A DNA stretch of 64,000 nucleotides from Nakamurella flavida (GCF_030811475.1 NZ_JAUSQV010000001.1:3952880-4016879); one strand, 5' to 3'. Shown: positions 1-8,205, counted from the first letter of the stretch. Notes: generated from the letters alone by a model not told the origin. Numbers and translations: made by a program.

Positions 1-87
1 GCGGTCGGCGGCCCATGGCGCCATCTTTTCGCGTAATAAGTCGTACGTCTACCGTCGGAAAGAGCCGGTCGAGACGTGGAGGCAGTG

Positions 88-774
88 ATGAGGGTGGTCT
101 TCGTGCACGGGGCATGCGTGCGGGACGGGGCGTGGTGGCGGCACCGCACGGCCGAGCTGCTCGCGGAGCGGGGGATCGGCAGCCGGAGCCCGGCCCTGCC
201 GAGCTGCGGGGAGACGGGCATCGCGGCCGGGGGCGCCGGCCTCGCCGAGGACGTGGCCGCGGTGCGCGCGGCGCTCGGCGGCGAGGAGCCGATCGTGTTG
301 GTCGCGCACAGCTACGGCGGGATCGTCACGGCCGAGGCGGCGGCCGGCATCGACGCCGTCCGTCATCTCGTGCTGGTGTCCAGCTACCTGCCCGAGATCG
401 GCCAGAGCCTGGGCGATTTCGGCGGTGAGGCCCCGGCCCCGTTCCTGGACGTCGACCCGGTCGCGGGGACCTTCGGGGTGCGGCCCGATCTGCTCGTCCA
501 GACCTTCCTGCAGGACTGCGGTCCCGACATCCGGGCCTCGGGAGCCGACCACCTGGCTCGGCAGAGCGTCCAGGTCATCGGGCAGGGCGTGGCGGCGGCG
601 GCCTGGCACCAGGTGCCGACCACCTATCTCGTCTGCACCCAGGACCGGGGTACCCCGGTCGATCGGCAGCACGAGTTCGCCCGCCGCGCCGACCGCGTGG
701 TCGAGCTCGACACCGGCCACCACCCGTTCCTGTCGCAGCCCGCAGCGATGCGCGACCTGCTGCTCGATCTCTGA
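88..774 (+). CDS. alpha/beta-fold hydrolase (esterase-like)
   Basis: A 228-residue cytosolic alpha/beta hydrolase of the small esterase type that resembles plant methylesterases and EstC-like enzymes. Visible motifs are the N-terminal strand and oxyanion turn MRVVFVHGAC, the nucleophile elbow AHSYGG with Ser75, the acid in CTQDRG (Asp186) and the histidine in GHHPF (His211). The triad is therefore complete and the length is normal. The ATG at 88 is preferred to the in-frame GTG at 76 because GGAGG lies 5 nt upstream of it. The gene converges on the LigD-type gene, and an inverted repeat spans both stop codons. The substrate cannot be told from sequence. Confidence 0.85.
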   Translation: MRVVFVHGACVRDGAWWRHRTAELLAERGIGSRSPALPSCGETGIAAGGAGLAEDVAAVRAALGGEEPIVLVAHSYGGIVTAEAAAGIDAVRHLVLVSSYLPEIGQSLGDFGGEAPAPFLDVDPVAGTFGVRPDLLVQTFLQDCGPDIRASGADHLARQSVQVIGQGVAAAAWHQVPTTYLVCTQDRGTPVDRQHEFARRADRVVELDTGHHPFLSQPAAMRDLLLDL

Positions 775-787
775 GCGGGACCGCTCA
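772..787. terminator. bidirectional hairpin made from two convergent stop codons
   Basis: TGAGCGG-GA-CCGCTCA is a 7+7 inverted repeat. Its outer triplets are the TGA stop of the hydrolase (772-774) and, on the other strand, the TGA stop of the LigD-type gene (785-787). It has no T-tract, as is usual in actinobacteria. The short stem makes its strength as a terminator uncertain. Confidence 0.45.
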
Positions 788-1744
788 GGAGCCGTCCCCG
801 TCGGCGGTCCGCGCCGCCCGCTTGCGCCGCTTCCCCTCGTGCATGGCGGCGACCCGGGCGACGGGGATCGCCCGGCCCTGCTCGAGCAGGTCCTCGGGCA
901 GGGCCACCGCGTCGGGCATCGCCGCCGCCCAGGGATCACCGGAGCCCAACGCCGCGACTGCGGTGTGCAGGGTGAAGTCGGCGGGGGAGACGGACCCGAG
1001 GTCGTCCCAGCCGAGCGGGAACGACACCGGCGCCCCGGGTCTGGCCCGCGGGCTGTACGCCGCGGCCACCGTGCCGCCGCCGGACCGGGTGGAGTCGACG
1101 AACACCTTCCCCTCCCGGTCCTGGACGATGTACGCCGGGGTGGCCACGCCCGGGTCCAGGGCCGCAGCGCGGGCGGCCAGGGCCCGGGTCGCCCCGGCGG
1201 CGTCGTCCCAGGACACCCCGGGCAGCAGGGGCACGAAGACGTGCAGCCCCTTGGCCCCGCTGGTCTTCACTGCGCCGGCGAGTCCGGTGTCGGCCAGCGC
1301 CTGCCGGACCAGGGCCGCGGTGGCGACCACGGCCGAGAACGGCGCCCCCTCCGGCGGATCCAGATCGATGACCAGATGGGTGGGCGCCGGGTCGTCCGCC
1401 CGGCTCAGCGTCACGTGGTACTCCACCGCCCGCTGGTTGCCGAACCAGATCAGCGTGCGGTGGTCGTCCCCGAGCGCGTAGGTGATCTCCCGGTAAGAGG
1501 CCGGCGACCAGACCACGGTGCGGGCGATCCACTCCGGGGCGTACTTCGGCAGGTTCTTCTGCATGAACGGCGGCGACCCGGGTCGGACCCGGATCACCGA
1601 CAGCGGCCGACCGGACAGCACCGGCACCATCCGGTCGGCGACCGCGTCCAGATAGCCGACCAGGTCCCGCTTCGTCGCTCCGGCGCCCTCGAACAGTTCG
1701 TCGTCCAGATGGGTCAGGGCCACCCCGGCCAGCTCGTCGCTCAC
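785..1744 (-). CDS. LigD-type NHEJ primase-polymerase, stand-alone domain
   Basis: A 319-residue archaeo-eukaryotic-primase-type polymerase, as found at one end of LigD. It would add nucleotides or ribonucleotides at DNA ends during Ku-dependent end joining. The catalytic pair is in VIDLDP (Asp127, Asp129), followed by SGAKGLHVF with His168, and the third acidic residue is in VFVDSTR (Asp217). The block SPRARPGAPVSFPL is typical of LigD-Pol. No ligase or nuclease domain is attached, and no ku or ligase gene is nearby, so this is the split form common in actinobacteria. The GTG at 1744 is chosen because GGAGG lies 8 nt upstream. A longer reading from 1819 adds unsupported residues. Confidence 0.88.
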   Translation of the reverse strand: MSDELAGVALTHLDDELFEGAGATKRDLVGYLDAVADRMVPVLSGRPLSVIRVRPGSPPFMQKNLPKYAPEWIARTVVWSPASYREITYALGDDHRTLIWFGNQRAVEYHVTLSRADDPAPTHLVIDLDPPEGAPFSAVVATAALVRQALADTGLAGAVKTSGAKGLHVFVPLLPGVSWDDAAGATRALAARAAALDPGVATPAYIVQDREGKVFVDSTRSGGGTVAAAYSPRARPGAPVSFPLGWDDLGSVSPADFTLHTAVAALGSGDPWAAAMPDAVALPEDLLEQGRAIPVARVAAMHEGKRRKRAARTADGDGS

Positions 1745-1778
1745 CGGCCCATCCTCCCCGCCGGCGCCGGGGGCCGGC

Positions 1779-1961
1779 TCAACAGCATCGCGCGCCCGGA
1801 TTCGCCTCCATGTCGGCATACCGGCTGCGCCAGAACTCCCGCACCGTCGGGACCGGTGCGTCGGGATGCCGGCGCGCGAGGTGGGCGACGTAGCGGGTGT
1901 ACGCGTCGTCGCCCATCAGCCCGGCGAACCACCACCGCACGCCGGCGAACACCCCGCTCAT
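1779..1961 (-). CDS. YbdD/YjiX family small protein (CstA partner)
   Basis: A 60-residue protein of the YbdD/YjiX (DUF466) family. It shows the family pattern: an aromatic N-terminus (VRWWFAGLMGDDAYTRYV), the HPDAPVPT turn and a C-terminal REFWRSRYADME block. Such proteins are encoded directly after cstA or btsT in many bacteria and are presumed accessory to the transporter; the mechanism is unknown. Here the ATG overlaps the cstA stop by 4 nt (ATGA), so the two are translationally coupled. Confidence 0.85.
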   Translation of the reverse strand: MSGVFAGVRWWFAGLMGDDAYTRYVAHLARRHPDAPVPTVREFWRSRYADMEANPGARCC

Positions 1962-4222
1962 CCGTGGCTCCGGGCCCGCGGAGGTGCCACCTCGAGCCAC
2001 TCCGCCGCCACCTGCTTCTCGGCCTCGGTGGGCACGAAGCTGCGGGGGGCGAACAGGTGCGAGGGCACCTCCTCGTCCTCCGAGGTGGGCATGCCGCCGG
2101 CCCGGACCGAGCGGATGCAGACCACCGCGCCGGCGACGGCCACGATGAGGACCAGCCCGGCGAACAGGATGGACAGGCTGCCCTGGACGAACGTGTTGCG
2201 GATGACCGCGTCCATCGCCTCCGGCGTCCGGGCGGTACCGAACGAGGTCTCCCCGGCGTCCCGGGCGGTCCGGAAGGCGTTGTGCTGGGCCCAGTATCCG
2301 ATCGCCGGGGTGGCGGAGAAGATCTTCTGGTACGACGCCGTCATGGTCACCAGCAGGTCCCAGACCAGCGGCACGGCCGGGATCCAGCACCACCGGTACA
2401 TCTGCTTCTTCACCAGGATGGTGAACACCACGGTGAGCGCGATGGCGGCCAGCAGTTGGTTGGCGATCCCGAACAACGGGAAGAGCGTGTTGATCCCGCC
2501 GAGCGGATCGGTGACGCCCATCAGCAGGATCGCCCCCCACGCCAGGACGACGACCAGCGAGCAGATCCAGGCACCGGCCCGCCAGGACGGATCGCGGAAG
2601 CGCCGGGCCCTTCCGGGAATGTTGCCGAGCGAATCCGACAGCATGAAGCGGGCCACCCGGGTGCCGGCGTCCACCGTGGTCAGGATGAACAGCGCCTCGA
2701 ACATGATCGCGAAGTGGTACCAGAACGACTTGAGCCCCTCGCCGCCGATGACGTCGTGCATGATGTTCGAGATGCCCAGGGCCAGCGTGGGGGCGCCGCC
2801 CGTGCGCGAGATGACGCTCTGCTCGCCGACATCGGACGCGATCTGGGTGAAGTAGTTGGCGTCCACGTTCGGACTGCTCAGTCCCAGGCCGTTCACGTAG
2901 GCCGCCGCCGCCTCGGCGGTGCCCCCGGTCAGCCCGGCGGGCGCGTTCATCGCGAAGTAGAGGTGCTGGTCGAGCGAGACCGCCGCCACCAACGCCATGA
3001 TCGCCACGAACGACTCGGTGAGCATGCCGCCGTAGCCGATGAGCTTGGCCTGGCTCTCCTTCTCGATCAGCTTCGGCGTGGTGCCCGAGGCGATGAGCGC
3101 GTGGAACCCGGACAGCGCACCGCAGGCGATGGTGATGAACAGGAACGGGAAGAGGCTGCCGGCGAAGGCCGGGCCGTTGCCCTCCGTCGCGAACGTGCTC
3201 ACCGCGGGGGCCTGCACCTCCGGGCGGGCGATGAGGATGCCCACGGCCAGCAGGACGATGGTGCCGATCTTCATGAACGTGGAGAGGTAGTCGCGCGGGG
3301 CCAGCAGCAGCCACACCGGGAGCACCGACGCGGCGAAGCCGTAGGCGATCATGAACCAGGCGATGGTCACCTTGGACAGCGTGAAGGTGTCGGCGCCCCA
3401 CTCGGTCTCGGCGACCCAGCCGCCGGAGACGATGGCCAGCAGCAGCAGGGCCACCCCGATGAGGGAGACCTCCGAGACCCGCCCGGGCCGCAGGTACCGC
3501 AGGTACACGCCCATGAACAACGCGATCGGGATGGTCATGGCGATGGAGAAGACGCCCCACGGGCTCTCGGCCAGTGCGTTGACGACGACCAGGCCGAGCA
3601 CCGCGATGATGATGATCATGATGATGAACACGCCGACCAGGGCGGCGATGCCGCCGACCCGGCCCAGTTCCTCCCGCGCCATCTGACCCAGGCTGCGGCC
3701 GCGCCGCCGGATGGAGATGGCCAGCACCAGGTAGTCCTGCACGGCGCCGGCGAACACGACGCCGACGATGATCCAGATGGTCCCGGGCAGGTAACCCATC
3801 TGCGCGGCCAGCACCGGCCCGACCAGTGGTCCGGCTCCGGCGATCGCCGCGAAGTGGTGGCCGAAGAGCACCCGGCGGTCGGTGGGGACGTAGTCCTTGC
3901 CGTTGTCGTGGATCTCGGCCGGTGTCGCCCGCTCGTCCTTCGGTCTGACCACCCGGTACTCGATGAGCCGGGCGTAGAAGCGGAACGCGACGACGTAGGT
4001 GCAGACGGCGGCGAAGACGAACCACACCGCGTTGACGTGCTCGCCGCGCACCACCGCGAGCATCACCCAGCCCAGGCCGCCGAGCAGGGCGACGAGGACG
4101 TACACGACCCGCTTGGCCGGGGTCCAACGGTAGGGCTCGCGCACCGCGACGGGTGGTTGATCGGGGTCGGTCCGGACGAGCTCCACGCCGTCCTGCGGCC
4201 TGCGGGGGGAGGTGGTGACCAT
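1958..4222 (-). CDS. cstA: carbon starvation protein CstA, pyruvate/peptide transporter
   Basis: A 754-residue polytopic inner-membrane protein of the CstA/BtsT family, which imports pyruvate and, in some reports, peptides when carbon is scarce. Family hallmarks seen are the FGHHFAAIAGAGPLVGPVLAAQMGYLPG block near residues 125-155, the GAVQDYLVL motif, and many hydrophobic helices to the C-terminus. Length is typical of the long CstA form. The ATG at 4222 is preceded by GGAG. A CRP/GlxR-like palindrome lies 68 nt upstream at 4290-4305, which fits the cAMP-CRP control known for enteric cstA. The small YbdD-like gene follows with a 4-nt overlap. Confidence 0.93.
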   Translation of the reverse strand: MVTTSPRRPQDGVELVRTDPDQPPVAVREPYRWTPAKRVVYVLVALLGGLGWVMLAVVRGEHVNAVWFVFAAVCTYVVAFRFYARLIEYRVVRPKDERATPAEIHDNGKDYVPTDRRVLFGHHFAAIAGAGPLVGPVLAAQMGYLPGTIWIIVGVVFAGAVQDYLVLAISIRRRGRSLGQMAREELGRVGGIAALVGVFIIMIIIIAVLGLVVVNALAESPWGVFSIAMTIPIALFMGVYLRYLRPGRVSEVSLIGVALLLLAIVSGGWVAETEWGADTFTLSKVTIAWFMIAYGFAASVLPVWLLLAPRDYLSTFMKIGTIVLLAVGILIARPEVQAPAVSTFATEGNGPAFAGSLFPFLFITIACGALSGFHALIASGTTPKLIEKESQAKLIGYGGMLTESFVAIMALVAAVSLDQHLYFAMNAPAGLTGGTAEAAAAYVNGLGLSSPNVDANYFTQIASDVGEQSVISRTGGAPTLALGISNIMHDVIGGEGLKSFWYHFAIMFEALFILTTVDAGTRVARFMLSDSLGNIPGRARRFRDPSWRAGAWICSLVVVLAWGAILLMGVTDPLGGINTLFPLFGIANQLLAAIALTVVFTILVKKQMYRWCWIPAVPLVWDLLVTMTASYQKIFSATPAIGYWAQHNAFRTARDAGETSFGTARTPEAMDAVIRNTFVQGSLSILFAGLVLIVAVAGAVVCIRSVRAGGMPTSEDEEVPSHLFAPRSFVPTEAEKQVAAEWLEVAPPRARSHG

Positions 4223-4289
4223 GAGACTCCGATGTCGGTGTTCGCTCGCACCGGCGGACTGCTCGCCGGGACCGGACCCGCCGAGCCTA

Positions 4290-4305
4290 GGTGATCGCCG
4301 TCACA
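4290..4305. promoter_or_regulatory. CRP/GlxR-like palindrome upstream of cstA
   Basis: GGTGA-N6-TCACA matches the CRP/GlxR half-site pattern TGTGA-N6-TCACA at 9 of 10 positions. It sits 68 nt upstream of the cstA start in the divergent cstA/GT87 region. Known biology of cstA makes it plausible; binding is inferred. Confidence 0.5.
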
Positions 4306-4460
4306 CGGGGGCCGTGTTCGTGGGCGAGCCATCGGGCAGGCGAACCGTCGATCCGAGGAGCGCCCCCGAGGGTGTGTAACGATCAGTAATAGGAGAACGA
4401 CTGAGTGTGAGAATGCCGGTGATGTCGCTCGAGGGGTGCGACGTGACCACGCTTCCTTCT

Positions 4461-4498
4461 CCCGGGTCGGGAGCCGCTCGATCGGCTCCCGACCCGGG
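4461..4498. terminator. 16-bp perfect hairpin in the GT87 leader region
   Basis: The arms CCCGGGTCGGGAGCCG and CGGCTCCCGACCCGGG pair perfectly around a 6-nt loop (4477-4482). It lies about 115 nt before the preferred GT87 start and upstream of a -10-like TACGGT (4567-4572). It could insulate this gene from transcription coming from the divergent side, or act as a leader attenuator. It argues against translation starting at the ATG at 4436, which would put the hairpin inside the coding sequence. Confidence 0.5.
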
Positions 4499-4612
4499 CC
4501 CCGGTCGACCGCACCCGGACCGCGCCGGTCCCGGTGTCGGGTCCGGTCTCCCCGGACCCCGGGCCCTACGGTGGGGCGGACCCCCGTACCGCCTCCGAAC
4601 GGATCACCCCGC

Positions 4613-5893
4613 GTGTTGCGCCCCGTGTTCGCCCGGTGGCGCCGGCAGCGAGCCGGCGTCCGCTTCGCGACCGCGCTCGGCCTGACCACCCTGCTGTCGG
4701 TGATCGCCGCGCTCAGCGCCACCGGTTGGGTGCCCCAGTTCGACCTGGCCATCTACTACCGCGCGGTCTCGGCCTGGGTGGCCGGCGCCGGGCTGTACTC
4801 CTACGCCCAGCCCGACGAGATCATGGGCTCGCTCGGCTTCACCTATCCGCCGTTCGCCGCCATCGTGATGAGCCCGATGACGCTGCTGTCGTTCGGAGCG
4901 GTCCGGGTGCTCACCGTGCTGGCCATCGTGGTGGCCGGTGGGGTGCTGGTGCACCTGCTGCTGACCGACCGGGTCGGCCCCGGCCTCGCCCGGCGCACCG
5001 GCTGGGCGGCTGCGGTCGTGCTGACCCCGGTCGCCTTCATGGTCGAGTCGCTGCGGGAGAACCTGTCGTTCGGTCAGATCAACGTGTTCCTGGTGCTTCT
5101 CGTCGTCGCCGACGTGCTGGTGCTCGGCCGGCGGCGGTCCCGCTGGTTCGGCGTCGGGATCGGCCTGGCCGGCGCGCTGAAGATCACCCCCGGGATCGCC
5201 GTGCTCTACCTGCTGGTCACCCGGCGCTGGCGTGCCGCGCTGACCGCGGTCGCCACCGCGGCCGTGGTCACCGGGCTGGCCGCGGCGATCGCGCCCCGGG
5301 AGACCTGGGACTTCTTCACCGGCCTGCTGTGGGACACCACCCGCGTCGGTCGGCCCGAGAGCATTCTCGACCAGTCGGTCAACGGCTGGCTGGCCCGGTG
5401 GTTCGCGCCCGAGCCGGTACCCCGGCCGCTCTGGGCCGTGCTCGCCGCCGCGCTGGTCGGCATCGGGCTGTACCGGGCGGCCCGCCTGTACCGGGGCGGC
5501 GACGACCTGGCCGGGTTGACGGTGGTGGGGCTCGTCGGCATCGCGGTGAGCCCGGTCAGCTGGATCCACCACGCGGTGTGGGTGCTGCCCGCCCTCGCCG
5601 TCATCGCCGACCGGTGGTGGCGGCTGCGCGGCACCCCCGGCCGCGGACGGACCGGGCTGCTCGTGCTCGGCCTGACCGGGATGCTCATCTGGGGCATGCA
5701 ACCCACGTCCTACATCCGCACCGACATCGACGACTGGCCCACGGCCGGCGTCGTGACGCTGGTGCTCTCGGGGCTGCCCGTCCTGTGGTGCGTGATCGCG
5801 ATCCTGGTCCTGCCGGGCCGGCGCACCCCCGGCGTCCCGTTACCCTCCCGGGGCGCGTCCGGCACCGGGCTCGCGGACGAGGGAGTGGCATGA
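4613..5893 (+). CDS. GT87 (GT-C) polyprenol-phosphate mannosyltransferase, PimE-like
   Basis: A roughly 426-residue multispanning membrane protein of the GT87 family (DUF2029), to which mycobacterial PimE belongs. Such enzymes move mannose from polyprenyl-phosphate-mannose onto lipid-linked glycans at the outer face of the membrane. The first long loop carries the expected acidic motif FDLAIYYRA, then FTYPPFAAIV, and later NLSFGQINVFL, ALKITPGIAVLYL and SPVSWIHHAVW, all family blocks. The GTG at 4613 is chosen because upstream codons look non-coding and contain a strong hairpin; the RBS is weak. The stop overlaps the next gene (ATGA), and that gene is a paralogue. In M. tuberculosis pimE lies just before mutT2, as here. 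Confidence 0.8.
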   Translation: MLRPVFARWRRQRAGVRFATALGLTTLLSVIAALSATGWVPQFDLAIYYRAVSAWVAGAGLYSYAQPDEIMGSLGFTYPPFAAIVMSPMTLLSFGAVRVLTVLAIVVAGGVLVHLLLTDRVGPGLARRTGWAAAVVLTPVAFMVESLRENLSFGQINVFLVLLVVADVLVLGRRRSRWFGVGIGLAGALKITPGIAVLYLLVTRRWRAALTAVATAAVVTGLAAAIAPRETWDFFTGLLWDTTRVGRPESILDQSVNGWLARWFAPEPVPRPLWAVLAAALVGIGLYRAARLYRGGDDLAGLTVVGLVGIAVSPVSWIHHAVWVLPALAVIADRWWRLRGTPGRGRTGLLVLGLTGMLIWGMQPTSYIRTDIDDWPTAGVVTLVLSGLPVLWCVIAILVLPGRRTPGVPLPSRGASGTGLADEGVA

Positions 5894-7134
5894 CGGACCG
5901 CCTGACACGGCTGGGCACCCGTGTCGTGTCCTCCCCGTGGATCCCGTGGGCACTGCTCGGCGTGACGGTCCTCCTGCACGTCGCCTTCCAGGCCCTCGGC
6001 GCCGACGGATTCAAGATGATCGACCTGCGGGTCTACGTCGACGGCACGAAACACCTCACCGACGGGGCCCTGTACGACTTCACCTCCGGGGTCGAGGTGC
6101 TCCCCTTCACCTACCCGACCTTCGCCGCGCTGCTGTTCTCCCCGCTCGGCCTGTTGCCCTGGCCCGTCGTCGCGGTGGGCTGGCAGATCGCCAGCCTGGC
6201 CGCGCTCGTCGTGATGATCGTGTGCTCGCTGCGGATGCTGGGCCGGGCCGGTCACCGGGCCGACCGGCCACTGGACCACCTGCGGGGCACGGTCGTCACT
6301 GCCACCGCGATCGCCTTCTGGCTCGAACCGGTCCGTTCGACCTTCAACTACGGGCAGATCAACCTGTTCCTGGCCGCGCTGCTGCTCGCCGGTGCCTCCG
6401 CGGCCGGCCGGCGGCGCGACGTCTGGGCCGGGCTGTCGGTCGCCGTCGCCGCCGGGATCAAGGTCGTCCCCGCCGTCACCGGGCTGTACTACCTGCTGAG
6501 CCGGCGGTGGGCGGCGGCGGCCTGGAGCATCGGGTTGTTCCTCGCCGCGCTCGGCATCTCCTTCGCCTTCCTCCCGTCGCAGACCTGGCGCTTCTTCACC
6601 CAGCTCATGTTCGACCCCACCCGCACCGGCGCCATCTGGGTCACCCGCAACCAGTCGTGGCGCGGCACCGTGTACAGGCTGTTCGGCCACGACCACACCG
6701 CGGCCTGGATCCTGCTGTCCGTGGTCAGCCTGGCCGTCGGAATCTGGGCGATCTCCCGGGCCGCCCGCGCCGGGGACGGACTGGCCGCCCTGGTCGGCAC
6801 CCAGATCGTCGGGCTGCTGATCTCGCCGGTGTCCTGGTCGCACCACTGGGTCTGGGTCGTCCCGCTGCTGCTCTGGTGCCTGTTCGGTCCGCGCTCCGCC
6901 GTGCGGGCCGTCCGGCGGCTCGGCTGGGCCTGGGCCGCGGTGTGCCTGCTCTACGTGGTGATCTTCCTGATCATGATCCAGAACGGGCATCTGGAGTTCG
7001 CCGCCGGCCGGCCGATCTGGGAGTCGGTGCTGGACGCCGTCTATCCCGTCCTGGGCTTCGCCGCACTCGTGGTCATCGGCACGGTGCACCGCACGGTTGC
7101 CGCGCCCTCCCGGGACCACGCCGTCCGGAGCTGA
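5890..7134 (+). CDS. GT87 mannosyltransferase-like membrane protein, second copy
   Basis: A 414-residue paralogue of the preceding gene, with the same order of motifs: an acidic loop (KMIDLRVYVDG), PFTYPTFAALLFSPL, TFNYGQINLFL, AGIKVVPAVTGLYYL and SPVSWSHHWVWV. It is hydrophobic throughout with about ten membrane segments. It begins at an ATG inside the stop of the first copy, so the two are translationally coupled. Adjacent copies could act on successive mannoses or form a pair; sequence alone cannot say. Acceptor lipids of the phosphatidylinositol-mannoside type are inferred from synteny with pimE-mutT2. Confidence 0.8.
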   Translation: MTDRLTRLGTRVVSSPWIPWALLGVTVLLHVAFQALGADGFKMIDLRVYVDGTKHLTDGALYDFTSGVEVLPFTYPTFAALLFSPLGLLPWPVVAVGWQIASLAALVVMIVCSLRMLGRAGHRADRPLDHLRGTVVTATAIAFWLEPVRSTFNYGQINLFLAALLLAGASAAGRRRDVWAGLSVAVAAGIKVVPAVTGLYYLLSRRWAAAAWSIGLFLAALGISFAFLPSQTWRFFTQLMFDPTRTGAIWVTRNQSWRGTVYRLFGHDHTAAWILLSVVSLAVGIWAISRAARAGDGLAALVGTQIVGLLISPVSWSHHWVWVVPLLLWCLFGPRSAVRAVRRLGWAWAAVCLLYVVIFLIMIQNGHLEFAAGRPIWESVLDAVYPVLGFAALVVIGTVHRTVAAPSRDHAVRS

Positions 7135-7161
7135 CCTGCGCGCCCGTGGCAGGGTGGGGCC

Positions 7162-8076
7162 GTGCCGTCCCCGCTCCCCGCCGCCGCCGCTGCCGCTGCC
7201 GAGATCGTCACCGGGATGGCCGTGCAGGCCCCACCGGTCGCCGTGTCGCGGGCCCTGCGCCGCGCCGAGCTGTACAGCCGGACCGCCCGGGTGCTGGGGC
7301 GGCGGCTCGAGGTCGCCGGCGAGCTGGTCGACGTGCGGCGCGAGCTGCGGGTCGGTGACCTGCTGCGGGTGCGCCCCGACGGTGGACCGGCCCTCCTGCG
7401 TCCCGTCGCGATGCATCTGCGGGTCCGGGCGACGGACCCGACCCCCGTGCTGGAGATCGTCCACGGCCCCCTGACCGGCGCCACCGTGAGCTTCCGGGTG
7501 GACGGCGACCCGGCCGGGGCCGTCGTCCGGTGCACCGTCGGCCGGCCGGGGCGGATGCCCGCCCGGCGGATCCGGGCCGGCGCCGGGGTCCTGCTGGGCA
7601 TCGCCACCCTGCTCGCCCGGGAACCGCTCGTCGTCGTCGCCGGGGTGGTGGTGGACGCCGACCGGGTGCTCGCCGCGCGCCGGGCCGCCCCGTCCGCCCA
7701 CGCCGGTGGCTGGGAGTTCCCGGGCGGCAAGGTCGAACCCGGCGAAGAAGAGGACGCGGCGCTGGTCCGGGAACTCCGGGAGGAGCTGGGGATCACGGTC
7801 CGGGTGGGGGAGCGGGTCGGCCCCGATGTCGATCTGGGCGGGTCGGCCGTGCTGCGCTGCCGGGTGGCGACCGTGCGGTCGGGGACCCCCACCCCGCAGG
7901 CCGGTGACCACGACCGGATCCGCTGGCTGAAAGGCGAGGAGCTCACCGAGGTGGACTGGTTGCCGGCCGACCTCGCCGTCCTGCCCGATGTCCGGGCCCT
8001 GCTCGCCGCCACCGCCACCGCCGCGGAGAACAGGGCCGAACGCGCCCACGATGATCGCCCGGACAACGCTGGGTGA
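7162..8076 (+). CDS. MutT2-like Nudix hydrolase with extra N-terminal domain
   Basis: A 304-residue protein. The C-terminal 130 residues are a Nudix hydrolase with a canonical box, GGKVEPGEEEDAALVRELRE followed by ELGI. The flanking text (VAGVVVDADRVLAARR, GGWEFPGG, the late VDWLPADLAVL) closely follows mycobacterial MutT2, which hydrolyses damaged or methylated pyrimidine nucleotides. About 165 residues precede it with an alternating beta pattern (LRRAELYSRT, VDVRRELRVGDLLRV, MHLRVRATD), possibly a degenerate SRPBCC-like domain. MutT2 itself is only about 140 residues, so this is a fusion. A CAGGGT six nt before the GTG may be a leaderless -10. Position after GT87 genes matches pimE-mutT2. 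Confidence 0.82.
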   Translation: MPSPLPAAAAAAAEIVTGMAVQAPPVAVSRALRRAELYSRTARVLGRRLEVAGELVDVRRELRVGDLLRVRPDGGPALLRPVAMHLRVRATDPTPVLEIVHGPLTGATVSFRVDGDPAGAVVRCTVGRPGRMPARRIRAGAGVLLGIATLLAREPLVVVAGVVVDADRVLAARRAAPSAHAGGWEFPGGKVEPGEEEDAALVRELREELGITVRVGERVGPDVDLGGSAVLRCRVATVRSGTPTPQAGDHDRIRWLKGEELTEVDWLPADLAVLPDVRALLAATATAAENRAERAHDDRPDNAG

Positions 8077-8103
8077 CCGGCGACGGAATACTCCCGTCAC
8101 TCT

Positions 8104-8119
8104 TGTGATCCGTTTGACA
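8104..8119. promoter_or_regulatory. CRP/GlxR-like site upstream of amino-acid importer
   Basis: TGTGA-N6-TGACA differs from the CRP/GlxR consensus at one position. Its right half also reads as a TTGACA -35-like hexamer (8114-8119), but no good -10 follows at 16-18 nt. It lies 87 nt before the binding-protein start. Regulator and direction are unknown. Confidence 0.35.
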
Positions 8120-8205
8120 CATTCGGCGTGGCACGATGCCCCGGTGCGACACCCGTCGGCCTTCTTCAGAGGTCGCTCGCATCTTCGCCACATCCGGGAG
8201 TCTTC

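Larger units (their letters stand above)
4223..4612. other. 390-nt divergent intergenic region, cstA / GT87
   Basis: This holds the cstA promoter side with the CRP-like palindrome, the 16-bp hairpin and a possible -10 TACGGT (4567-4572) for the mannosyltransferase. An open frame runs from 4436 into the next gene. Its first 59 codons are Arg/Pro-rich with no family resemblance and are probably not translated. Confidence 0.5.

Noticed and set aside
425-4294. Very long open frames opposite or out of phase with real genes, for example 425-4294 plus, 5710-9216 minus, 41168-44263 minus, 54091-56982 minus and 58989-63200 minus.
   Set aside because: Their products are Arg/Gly/His/Pro-rich without family blocks, and each lies across well-identified genes in another frame. 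Such frames are expected in very high-GC DNA.
4534-7134. A single 866-codon frame covering both GT87 genes.
   Set aside because: Its first 450 codons are a shadow frame. The first GT87 protein is clearly in another frame with an ATGA junction at 5890, so these are two genes and not a fusion.
8114-8119. TTGACA as a sigma-70-type -35 element for the amino-acid importer.
   Set aside because: No TANNNT hexamer occurs 16-18 nt downstream, so I list it only as half of a CRP-like site.
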